DNA of 64,000 nucleotides from Apostichopus japonicus (Eukaryota > Echinodermata > Holothuroidea > Aspidochirotida > Stichopodidae): assembly GCF_037975245.1 (NCBI RefSeq), contig NC_092561.1, positions 6,766,501 to 6,830,500 on the forward strand, written 5' to 3'. The notes beneath the pieces are model-generated. The model did not search any database and was not told the origin of the DNA. It saw only the letters and a list, made by a program, of their open reading frames with translations. Of this stretch, positions 23,420 to 36,500 are shown piece by piece. How positions within the stretch are numbered: position 1 is the stretch's first letter; every line of letters begins with the position of its first letter. The translations under genes were made by a program, and so were the position numbers.

Positions 23420-26400
23420 CTTGTTAGATACGAATAAATATACTGATGTGTCACATATGATGTCATGTGGTGGCGCTAGGTCATAATCTACTACGACATG
23501 AGCTGTAGTTTTGACAGTTCATACACTTATGACACGATTATGTCTTTTTAATTATGTAGGTGTCAATGTGAGCTGGATCGTACCTTATATTAGTCCGGGG
23601 AGAGAAATAGGGAAGGGGGTCTGTGGGGTTGGGGAGGGGGTGTCAGAGGAGGGGGAATGAAGAAGGAAGGACGCATGTATTAATAACACGCTAAAATGGA
23701 AACTGGTAGCATAGACTAAACATTGTTTTGCTCAAAATATGGTATACAACATTTGACCAAGAAATTCTGGGATCCCTGGCGTACGTAGCCTGCAACGACC
23801 TCAATACCACACACCCTGTCTTTTTTATATCCTGGATTGACCCATGATTGGCTATATGGGCGTATACTACTGAAACGAAATAAACAAAATCAAACTGATT
23901 TCACATGTGTGCAATCAGGATCTGGCTTCTTTGCTTCCTTTCTTTTTGCTTGGATGTTAATGAGCACGTATGGAAGTACAAGTGGTGCAAAAACTGGTCT
24001 AGTTGAGGCAAGTTTAGACCTCCCAGGAGCAGCGTACGAAAGTTGTTTACTACAGAGTAAAGAGATTTGTTTACAACTATAAACGTCACTTAGTCACGAA
24101 AACTTCAAATCTCATAGTAAAAATGTTCACGGTCATGATACGGAAAATTGAGGGTGTCATGCATGTCAAACTTGTAAGCTATCCAGCAATAGGTAACATT
24201 TAACTAGTGAGAACTTGTGTATAGATTTAGGGACCACATTACTTTTTTACGATTTAGTGTGTAAGTCAATGGGTGTATGCTACAATTGCACATGTCTGCA
24301 ACTGCAGTGTTACCCTCAACTAAAGACAAGCACGTAGGATGGGTCAGGGTGACACATGTCAACTTCAGAATCTGTGGCTGTTTTCAAGGTCTTCGCTAAC
24401 CAAAGCCATTCTGAAATACGTGGTTGGAAAAATGTAGGAAAAGGAAGGAAATAATATATATCCTATTAGGGGTTTGCAAGAGACTGGGGGGTGTCAATTT
24501 CAATCATATTTCTTGATCTTTCATATTCATGGAGTCAACTCGCGACCCCAATTGGAATAAAAATTCAGTTACAGACTTCATTGAAAAGAAAACAATTAAG
24601 GCAAAACCATTGTAGTAAGGACATCTTTATTTATTTTAACCTCAAAATTAACAACAGATTTTTTATTTTATTTTATTAAATACTTAGTATTTTGAACTTC
24701 AAAAGTCTGGTAAATTCCCTATAGGAAGCACAAACTTTCAGTACCTTTGAAATAATTTCTATAGATAAGGTATTAAAGATCAATTGATTCCTGAAATGAG
24801 TATTAAGTAAGGCACTGGGTAATACAAATTATGAATGTTCATAAAGAACTAATAAATAAATTAAATTTGAATTGTAATAGCAAGAAAATTAGCAATTGAT
24901 CTAGCTCATAATTTTAACCTATAAATGGTTACATGGAAGACAGTCAGTACACACACGCACACAAAGAAAAAAGGGGGAACACGATGAGAAATTGAGAAGT
25001 AATAGAAAAGTCAATTATGAAAATAAAGTCATCATTGTGATTTTCTTTTAAACTTTTTAGGGAAAAACAATCGGACCGGCGATGCTTTGTGACATTTCTT
25101 TCAATACAAACTTTTAAGTACACAATTATGACAACAGGAATCAAACCAGTTTAATGCTCAATTCATCCTAAAAAATGGACACCTAGCCCCCCCCCCCCCA
25201 CACCAAAAAACCCGAAACAAACCAGGTACAGGTAGATGACTTACGTCTTGTGTTATACCCTTTCTGGTAGGTTTACAGTTGAGTTCGACAAAAAAGTTTC
25301 ATAGTCTGTAAATTCATTATCCACTGCATCATTGAGAGACTTTGGAGTAAGTAACAATCACAGGAAGATTTGTAGATATGAAAATATTACTTTTAGATAA
25401 TAAAATGTCTGCTTGAAGATATACTGTACATGAAAACACCATATGGCATAAACAAAATAAATATATAATTTAAGTAAAACCATTAATTATACTTCACAAA
25501 TAATAGAAGCCAACATAAAGAACATACCACAGAGTTGAACATTAGTAGCAGTATCCCAAATCATAAATAAATACCACCATTTTTAATAAAGGAATTTTAT
25601 TTTAAGTATTTCCACAGATAATCTCTTGCAGTGCTTAAGAAGTTAAATAATATAAAAAGTAATTTTTAGCTAATAGATTCTTCTCATATTTAGTGTAATG
25701 AATAAAAAGCGTTTGCTTACAAAATGTTGTGACCATTATTATGTGACCAAATATTGATTACTTTAACATACATAAATACAATACAACTTCCATACTCGAC
25801 AGAAGAGAGTCCAGAGAAATGTGCCCATGCAAGCCTCAACACCCTTTTGAACCTTTTTTGGGTAATAAAGATTTAGTTCCAGCATAGTTTTATTTTTCAA
25901 ACCAAAATGGAAAAATGGAAAAGTTCAGCAACCAGTTGGTGCGGGCGTGGGTGCAGCCCATTCTGTACATTTGTAGCGACTCTCTCTTCGCACTACCATT
26001 TCGGTAGAAAACTGCTGTACTTATCTACTGGTACCAGCTTGCAGGCCCATTCTATTGAGTAAATTCCTAAATTCAAAACTGCCCAAATACTTAAGACAAA
26101 ATGGCTCTATCAAAAGTACACCCTGCCAATTTGATACGAGAGGGGGGGAGGGGGTGATATTGGGGGGCCAAAGAATCCACCAAAGTTGACAAAATTCAGT
26201 GACGATTTTGTACAGTTATTTTGCTGACCCCCTTCCCCACTTCATACCATTATCATATCATGATATACAGTTTTTTTTATAAACTTTCAAGGATTCAACT
26301 CTTTGCGGTTTACAATTTGATATCTTCCCTTTCTAGTATCTGCTTACCTCTAATAATTCTCCCAAAAAATGTCAAAGCTAATTGTTACGATAGTCTTTCT

Positions 26401-29400
26401 CAACTTTGGGGTCTCACTTTTCATTCCTTTTAAGTGTAAAAAATACTATCAGTGTAAAAATACTGCCAGGTCGTAAAATTATAGCTCTAAAAAAAAAAAA
26501 AAAAAAAAAAAAAAATAGCAATGTAAATGTAAATGGTGCCAAATGCTATGAAACAAGATGACCAATGTAAAGCAAGGAAAAAAAATGAAATATTTAAAAG
26601 TGACGACAGAGTTGAAAAAGAATGGACTGAAATTCAGATGAAGAAGAATGGTACAATGCTCATCTATTATCTGTGATAATGTTCTTTGTCTAGCAAACTG
26701 TGGACTAAAATACTACTTAATGAATATTCATGTTTCACAAGCATTATTGCACTACTACTTTTATAAACGATTAGATTTTGAGATTCTTTTTTATTTATTA
26801 CTTGATCAATTTTCATATTAATAGGATATTTACAAATCTTATAATTTAATTCTGATATTATTGCCAATTATTGCACGATATTATTACGAAAATTTTTGTA
26901 AATTAACTTGAATTTAAATGATCGAATTTTTAATTATTGAATTATCGGAAGCCCATAAAACAAATGGCCGACTGTGGTAGAGCCTTTGTTTCAATGTCTC
27001 TATTCTTCTCACTGTGCCTTCCTCTCCCCTTCCAAACCCCAAGACCCCCTCCTGAGACCTTTAAATGCATCTGACATATGGGGCCAGTCCCGAGGTCACA
27101 ACAAAAATAATGGATTTTTGCTCTTAATTTTGACACTTTCGGTTTTATTATATAATAGGGATCACTGCTCACCAATTGCTACCAACACACCAAGTTTAAA
27201 GTTCAAGCAACTTTTACTTCTTGAGATATCGTGTTTACAAGCTTTTCAGCCTTTGACCTCTGGTGACCTCAAATGACCTTTGACCTCAATGAAAAGAGAT
27301 ACAGAACAATATTTAACCGAAACAATATTACTGAAGTATATCACTTTCTTGAATGGGAGAAAAATAAAAGGATGAAATTGAAAACTTTCAGTGCAAAAGC
27401 AAAGTAGCGGAAAGGAACTTTGGTACATGCTCTTAAAAATTAAGTAAATTCAGAGGGCAGTATCCTACCATTAATGTTTAATTACAAAATTGATTATAAA
27501 AAGAAACAAATTTGGCAACTGACAAAAACAAATTTGAACTGTGTCAAGTTTTGGCTCGGTGTGACCTTGGGTTACTGATACACTTGTTACTAAAATTTTG
27601 GTATTTTCGTTTTGGAAGAAAGACTCATGAAAATATCAGATTAGCAATTCAAAAAATATGCAACATTTTAGTAATCACACTGAAGAAGTGATATTATGAA
27701 ATGCTGTTTAACTTAAGGCAGGGAATTACTTTTCACATTTCTAAATGTTTGAAGTACAAATGCAGATATTTTGGCAGGGAGTATGTAAGTTGCAGGTCTT
27801 GTTTTTCAACGGATGAATAACTTCAAAGAAAAAAAAAATTGAATTCCCAAAATATTTTATCATCTAAGAAGAGACAAAAATGAGATGAAAAATTCAGAAA
27901 AACCCAGGCTGTGAAAGTGTGAAAGGCAGGAAGAAGGATCTAAAGAGAAAAATAACAACTGATGCTGTTAAAGAATAGAATAAATTATTGCCAAATGGCA
28001 CTTTTAGACAGAATACCATGTTCGTTTACCATTGTCTTTCTGCAGTTCGAATTTGTTTTCAAGATATCAATCTCTACTTTTTCTTTTTTGTGGAGTCATT
28101 TTCAATTTCAGGATTACATCATCTCCTATATCCTGCCCTGTTTCATGTTAATCCATTTAACTTTGAAGTTTCAGGTCATAACACTTTGAAGTTTGAAAGG
28201 TTTTTTTCCTGAAAAATTTTACAAAAAAAAAAAAAACACTAACAAGAAAAATGTCTAAATTAATGCTATAAAAGAAATCACCATCACCAAGAAAAAGTTG
28301 AGAAATATTTGAGTTTCATGACGTTAGTTTCTTTAAAATTCAACTGATTTCAACCATACAAACTTCTAGTTAATTCAACTAACAATTAAGAAATAATTTT
28401 TCTTTTTTAATAATCTACCTTCTTTTTTAGATGTCAATGGTTCAATTGTGACCATTAATCAGGGGACCTACGTTCTTCAGCCTCAGAATTTGAAGATCAG
28501 AATCAGATTTTGAGATCAGAAAAGAAAAACACATGAAATTAATGTGTTTGGTAAACAAATGCTGGAAGAAATAATCCAAGCTGAAATGAAGAGATTTAAT
28601 TTCCCTTGAAGTGATACAAAAAGAAAAGTTGTTCATGCTCAAAACCATTTTTTTTTTGTGGGGGGGGGGGGTGGGGTAGCTCACCGCACTTTTTAATGGA
28701 GATGGCGATCTGCAAAATAAATTGTAAAATTCTGTCAATGACATTTTTATTTCAAAAATAAATGATTCTGTAGATGAAAATTTCCCAAACCAGAGATGAA
28801 AAATTTGTACTTTGATGAGTTTTAATGAGAGTTGTCCACAAGCTTTTAAATTTTGATAAATTAGACCTATACATCGATCCTACATTTGTCTAAGCCCCTG
28901 TCAAAGTTGGGTTCAGAATTTTAAAGAATATTTCTTGCAGTTGTTTTTTTATTTATTTTCATATGACTGAAATATGATAAACCAAACTACTTGTGTGAGA
29001 GAGAGAGAGGGGGAGAAAAAAGTGATATGTTTGAGACTTGTGTAGTTATGAGGAAATGATGTCAGTGAATTGTGTGATCCATTCATCATATGACACTTTA
29101 AAGAATGTAAAAGCTAAAGGAAATTTAAAAAAAAAACAGGATTTTTTACTTCTTTGATTGTAAACCAAAAAAAATAGATTCAACCAATCTTGTTCTTTCT
29201 TGTACCATCTCTTATGATCCTGTAACGAGAAAAAACAACAGGAACGAAACGTTACACGGCTAACGAGATGGAGCCAAGTTGGGGTATTCATGTGCTAAGA
29301 CTGACTATATCTTCAACCGATGTCTGTTAATAGGAAGCATCAGCCTAAATTTTTGTGTCTGGATTTATGGCCAAGATGTGATTTTGACCTTAATATTCAA

Positions 29401-30548
29401 CAAATGCCTGTTCTTACTTTTTTGGTAGCCTACTGCACTTTTTATACCAGGTTGGAATCTCCAAGTTTGTAAGATAACCTCAGCACTTTTTTTTCCAAAA
29501 AAATTCTGGTTATTATTAATAGTCTCATAATGGTAAATCGTACCAAGCCTAAGGCAGATGCGTTTTCACCTTCTAAGTTCAAATATTGATGTAACCATAG
29601 AAATTTCTTCCACTACGAACAAAAACATTCAAACTTAACACCTGCACCATTATATCAAACAAAGGTGTGCTGATTGCACATTTAAACGACATTTTTGAGA
29701 ATATAAAATTTTGCAAAAGTCTAATGCTCTTGTCAAACTTACTATTCCAGGAACAATTTCAGTTGAATTCAGAGAGAGAAAAAAGACACTATTTTCAGAA
29801 ATAAGGTGGATCTCCCTTTCCTGCATCTGAAATTTACGTCTTGGACGACATTTCACATCAAGAGACACGTTTATATTAACAAAACTTTTTGGTGATTTCC
29901 CAATTACAAGTTATCAGAAGGAGCACTGCCAGCATCCCAATTCTAATAATAACAGCAGAGAAATTGTGTACTTTGCTCTGTAAGGTTTGGCAGATTTAGC
30001 CGCTGGCTACGAAAGATCCAGACACAGGTACATTCTGGTAACCATGGCAACGTATCTAAATTTATTTCTCTGAATGAAATCCTATTGGGAGGTTTCAGTA
30101 TCCTAACATGCTGCTATAAGGTAACCAATGCAAGGTTTTTACATTCTGTTAACCTAGCTTTGTTCAGCTTTAACATACCGTTAGGTAGGCAGGACCCACC
30201 TATTATTTACACCCTTCATTTCAAGTAGCTTAAAGTTGTTATAACCTGGCATTGGTTATTGTTAATAACTACTGTCGTGTCAAAGAACTTTCCAGAAAAT
30301 CAGCTCACAGTTTCAAGTGTCAAGCTGCAGAAATGTTGGTTGAGCCAAAATCCGATAAAAAGTAGTGATCAATTTATCAAACCTAGTTGATTAATCGACG
30401 AGGATACAGTTTTAGCATCCTGACGTTTTGTGACATACACTACCACACTACAGATAATCGCTGCTCCAATTTTGCGTGCTTCACTTCACGACCTGAGCGA
30501 AGCGGTTCGTAAAACCATCGTAAACCGATAAGAAAAATGAAATGATTA
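23420..30548. other. Intergenic region between ARFGAP2/3 and the MANSC gene, no gene seen
   Basis: No exon with recognisable protein and matching splice sites was found. The first few hundred bases should include the ARFGAP promoter and 5' UTR. The last few kb may include the 3' UTR of the MANSC gene, which reads toward it. Landmarks are C/G runs near 25187 and 28665, a 27-nt A run at 26489-26515 that could be a retroelement tail, and GA repeats near 29000. Confidence 0.5.
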
Positions 30549-33500
30549 TCATGAATACATGCCATTAATTAGATAATCCACTTTGTTGTAATGTCTTCTC
30601 TGGTAGGCTTCGTACCATCTTCTACTGAGGACAACCATCACTATGACGACCAGAACGATTCCAAGGGCCAGGGAAAGTATCAGGATGACTGCAGAAAATA
30701 ACGAAAAGAGATCATTAAATGTCAGCGTGTTGAGGATCAGCCCACAAATCAGGCCAGTCGTACATTGTTCATTGACACGCTAGTAGTCGCCACTATAGGA
30801 TTCCATATGCAACTGAAAGTAACATGTACATTTCTTGAAGTCATCACTCTGGGATCTTTGGTTACAACTGCTAGAAACTCACATGTTCTTTTAGTTCATT
30901 TTCTAGCAGTACTCACTGTAGGATTCCAGATGTAGTAACTGAAAGTGACTCAAACTTTCTTCAAGTGACCACTACAGGATTCAAGTTGCATACGAAAAAT
31001 ATCTCAATCTTTATTGTAGTCATCACTACAGGATTCCAGTTACAACTGAAAGTGACTCAAACTTTCTTCAAGTGACCAATTATAGGATTCTATCTGCACC
31101 TGAAAGTTAACTTGTACAATCTTTTAGTCCTTACTCTGGGCTCTTCAGTTGCAATTCCAAGTGACTCACACGTTCTTGTAGTTGTCACTGCTGGAGTTCC
31201 AGTTACAACTGAAAAGTAGCTCATTTTCTCATTTTATGATTCCAATTACAAAGTGACCACTATAGGATTCCAGTTGCAAATGCAAGTAACTTTAACTGTC
31301 TTGTAGTCACTACTCTAAGAGTTCCAGTTGTTTGAAAAATAACTCAAAATTACTTGAAGTCATCACTGTAGGATGTCCTGAAGTAAATTAGCATCTTTTT
31401 CCATGATATCTCAATCTTAATCACTTTAAGATATCCCTCTTTTATCACTCTTTTATGTGAACAGATTCATACACACCCAATTTAGATGTTACATAAAAAA
31501 ACTCTGGCAATAGCCAGTTTCTGTAAAAAAAAACTTACAATTATTTGTCTGAAAGGCAAAGATCTTGTGGGCGTTGGCCGGAATATCTGACGTTGTGAAA
31601 GTCTCCTGAAGAGAAGAAGAATCTTTTTTATTAAAAGTGTAACAAGAAGTTGTGTCAATGGTTCTGATTGGGCACAGGGTGGCTCTATCACTATGAATAT
31701 GTCAAGTGATGTATACACAAAGCATATGTATCACTACTTTTATACATAGTAACAGTGGACCCTATCTATAAATATAACAGCTCCGGGTTTGGTTGCTAAG
31801 TACTACAAACACATTCATGTTACACTCACTAATTTGAGATGACACACTCTCTAACTTGAGATATCACACTCACTAATACGAGATGTCATACTCACTAACA
31901 CGAGATGTCACACTCACTAACACGAGATGTCACACTCACTAACTTGAGATGTCACACTCACTAACACGAGATGTCACACTCACTAACACGCAAGGTCACA
32001 CTCACAAACACGAGATGTCACACTCACTAACTTGAGATGTCACTCAATAAAACGAGAGGTCACACTCAATAACTTGAGATGTCTCACTCACTAACTTGAG
32101 ATGTCACACTAACTTGATATGTCACACTCACTATGTGATGTCACATTACTTATATCATGTTACATTAGCTGACAATAACAATCCTGCCCCTTCAATTCAG
32201 TTCAAAAATCTGCTTTTTTGTTATCCTGTTAATGTATTTTATGTAACAGGATCCTTCTACTGTGACTCACATTTGCTTTTTCCTCTGTTGTTTCCGTCGC
32301 ATATGCCTCCTCTGTTTTATGCGATTCGTCGCCTCCACCCTCCTCCGTGGAAGACTCTTGACTCTTCTTCGTACTCTCTGTCCCCTTGGGTGTCGCTGAA
32401 GTTACCTCTGTCTCTTTCTTTGGTGTTGTGGACTCTGCTTTTGTCGATGTCGCCGTACCCGTCGTCGAGACCGTTTTGGTCGATTCTGCCTTTGTTGTGG
32501 TTTCAGCTTTCTGAGTCGTGGTTTCAGGTTTGGTCGTGGATTCTTCCGTCGGTGTTGTGGGTGTGGTCGATGGCTCCGCGGCTGGCGTTGAGCCAGCTTT
32601 GGTAGTGGTCTCCTCGCTTGTAACCGATTGCGACGGAGTTTCTGCTTTCGGCGTCGTCTGTTTCGTAGCCGTCTCGACGGTTGTCGTCTTTCTTTCTGTA
32701 CTTGCAGTGGTCGCGGACTGTCTTGCTGTGCTTTGAATCTCTGCTACCGTGGTGGCTTTAACCGTCGTCGCGGTTGTGACTTTTGTGGTCGATTCTTTCT
32801 CAGCAGTTGACGGTGACTTGTCTTGGGGGAGGGTAACGCTGGTGTCTACGATGACGAGATTATCCCTCTTGGGTGTAGTTGGACTTTCTGTCGGTTTGGC
32901 GGTTGTCGGCTGCGTTGGTTCGACCGCTTTGGTGGACGGCTTTTCCGTAGGCTGCTGTTCTGGTTTGTTTGAAGATTGGTTTTCGGATGGAGGTGTTGGA
33001 CTCGTCTCTCCATTCTCATTGCCAGGTAGTTCTTTCACATCAAGGTTGGTTTTGGGTGCTGAATGAAGAGCATAGAATGTTATCAAGGTAAAATGAGATT
33101 GGGCCAGCATGCGACGTTGACTATACGTAGGCGAACCCTGGCACACATTTCTTTTGGGATATTCCTCCACCAACTTACCTGACTTACACGGAATTTATAG
33201 GACATTTTTAGTATGCCGTATACAGTGGCGGAACTAGGGGTATTGGTCAGGGGGGGCGAGAATGGTCTGTAGGGGCGCTTTCGATACTATCTAAGCGGAG
33301 CGCCACCATAGGTTGGCGCGGAGCGTACAGAAACATTTTGAGTAAAGATACTCCCTAGATCGCCGGATATGACCCGGGCCTTACTAATATGCATATAAAC
33401 GAAGAATAAATAGGTGTCATCGCCATTTTGTCAGAAAATTACACCAACAAAATGTGACAAATGTCAATAGGTATTTGGGAGCGCAATAAAAAAGTTAATA

Positions 33501-36500
33501 ATCGCAAATATGCCAAAAGTGGTAAATAGCTGAAAAGGGCGCTGGCAGTCCATTTGAGTCCATCAGGGGGGGCATCCGCCCCCCCTGACTGTATGGACTC
33601 TCCGCCACTGGCCATATATATATATATATATAGTAGAGTCTGGTCCTTGTTGGCCAAGCAAATACAAGACAGCTTCATAAACAAACTGGTGTATGAATTT
33701 TAACTTGCTTCTTGGACCGGTTTCTTAAACACGCCGGAGCATGAACGATACGTTTCTTGGACCGCACTGACTTTAGAGACCCTACTACAGGATTGTGGGG
33801 GTGGGGGTACCGGGGTCAAAGCAATGTTCAAATGTGTAGAAAGAACCAACTATGGCAGCATCATGCCAACATGGCCATCAATGCTATCAAGAGTCCTGGA
33901 CTCCTAGTGTTACTCGTTGCATAATTTTGGGATTTACGATTCTAACCAACACTGAAGGTTTTCTAAGTTATTTGTGATTTACTAGAGTTTTCTGCCTCCA
34001 AACCCTCAGTAACATCCCCATCATAAAAGCAACTAGTCCATCCGTCTAGAAACAGGAAGCTAGTATATGTACATACTACATACTGTATATCCTGCAGGTC
34101 TGTTTGGCTGGTGGAACTAGTTTCACTTGACAAGCAAGCATTCATGAGCAGGTGCTCTTTTGAGGTGTGACTAGCCTTGCAAATTCTCAGAGATCTTGGA
34201 CTGACATGATTCTCGTGTCAGGACAGGAAACCGTTGACAATTGGTAAAACTGCATTAAATTCCAAATATGCATAGCAGAGCAAAGAATTAACTATGCTGC
34301 GAAATGACCCCTCCTTCCAGACTCCCCTCATTCCTCCTCCCCGCCCCCCCCATATTGCTACTTTCTTTGGAGATTAGCTAGGTCACCCAAATGGGACTGA
34401 AAAGAAGCCCAAATTATGAACAACTGAACTACAGCCAAAAATGATTAGCAGAACAATAGATTGAAGTAACATTTAGAATACTACTGTACCATTCTCCTTT
34501 ACCTCTCTACCTCACAAAGAAGAATAGCGCATAAGAGATTTTTAACTGCCATCCCCCAACTATCCCCCCCCTCCAGCCCCCCTCCAGTACCATTTATGTT
34601 CTTTTAAAGATTTGATGATGGGTAAAAAACCCTTTCAGCAATTAGATCTCTATGAGACGTTGTCTCAGTATACGTTCTGTTGCCTGTATTAGTCTAGTGA
34701 ACGTGGAAGTTACCTTTGACCTTTCAGCTATCATCAATCCTAAAGCACGTCCTAAACACCTTCTTCCTTCTCGACAACGACCTCTTAACATTTACATTAC
34801 TAGACTGCTATTTGCTCTATAGAACTGACAGCAAATACCCAATTATACGCCCTGCACATTATGTGTGTGGGAGTATTGGTTACAAGTACTTTTTGTTTAA
34901 ACATTACAAATATCAACGTGGTAAATTTTTGAGTCACTTTATATTGCAGTGGTGTAATCTAATAGCATATATGCTATCAGTTTACAGTCACAAGTGGTAC
35001 CTGTTGTACAATATAGAAATAACCCAAAGATACCGTACTGTAACACTTAGTGATGACTAAATGGACATTTTAAGATTCCTTGCCTTGTTAGTTAATAGCT
35101 CACAAGGCTATATACTGGTAATGCATTAGTATTTATTTAGCTTAGGCACTTTGTGAATGGTAGTATGCTGAGGGATCTGCCTGATCCTGCAGCCAAGCTG
35201 CATAGGATGCAGCTTTTTGTGCTGTGCAGTTTCACACAATAAGCACTGCTGGTCTGCAGAACGTAATCTCTTATCTTTGATATTTCATTCAGCTTTGCTG
35301 CAGGGGAGTTTGCAGCAGCTGCAGCTTAATTGACAGGGTGCCTGAAATACAGTTTTAGGACTAGTGACCACTCAGGACTAGAACCTCGGGGCAAATGCTT
35401 TCGCCGAATTGATGTACACGCTCATCCCCCTTATCCCTTTTAGATCAAGACTGTCACCATATGATTGTGTCTAACTGCAATCTTGAAATTCTACTGAAAT
35501 TCTACTATAGAAATGATACAGATGACAGATAAATGCTATACATATCATGTCCTCTCACTGCAGGACTAAACATATGCACAAAGTGGAAGGGTATATTATG
35601 CTAATGACATGTGACATGTTTCATTCATGAATATTCATAAATATACAGTATATGTGTTCACTCATGAGTTCACTTCACCTTCATCCTGATTGGACTGTCT
35701 CTTCCTCCTCTGAAGGACTGACGATGGCTGACGACTCTGCTGGATCCATGAAAACGCACTTTTAAGTAGTTGCCATGGCGACAAATGAGAGTCTAACTTT
35801 GGTGGTGGCAAGAATGATGACTGGCTTTGTTGAGATGGCAAGTCTTGTGAAAATGGCAAGATATAATGATTGGCAGGTATGGCACTTGGATTACTGATGA
35901 AGGTATCATGGCTAAGCTGATTATTTGCAGCTGTGAAATGAAAAATTACACACAATTATGGTTGAAATATCACCTATTTTTATAAATCTGGAGAACAATG
36001 GATGTGCATATCTACTTTGCACGGCCACCCAGATTAAGTAGTTACATTACTAGATCTGGTAAGGTAAGCAAAATATCCCTCAAGGATGTTCGATGGCTTT
36101 TGATACCATAAAGGAAAAAGCTATTGAATGGCTATACTTGGATGGGTTTCCATAAATTGTGCAAGTTCACCTCACATAAAGCCTCTAAATACACCTTCCT
36201 AAACAACTCCTGAGAATAACTAACCGTATCTGATACCATCCCTTTCACCCCCCCTCCCCCTCCATCCCCATCCATCCCCTGGACCACACGCCGACATGAA
36301 TTTGCCTTATTTGCATTTACCTGCAGGTTACTCTCATTTTGCATTGTCCCTCCCTTCCCCCCCCCCCCCTCATCTCCTTCTCCCCATTTCACCAACACCA
36401 CTGCCTAAAGATATACTTCCTTTCACTTGAAACTCCCCTTTCACAAAAAGAATGCATGTCATAAGTAGTATCGAGATAAGTATTTAAGAGTAGTTATAAG

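Noticed and set aside
23837-24082. 81-codon frame upstream of ARFGAP
   Set aside because: No domain, no conserved-looking motif and no exon boundaries.
28000-28212. Two overlapping plus-strand frames of about 75 codons
   Set aside because: Phe/Leu-rich products of T-rich DNA without splice context or similarity to a known family.
32096-33066. Plus-strand open frames of up to 169 codons
   Set aside because: Antisense to the MANSC stalk exon, whose Thr/Ser codon bias suppresses stops on the other strand; no independent start or domain.
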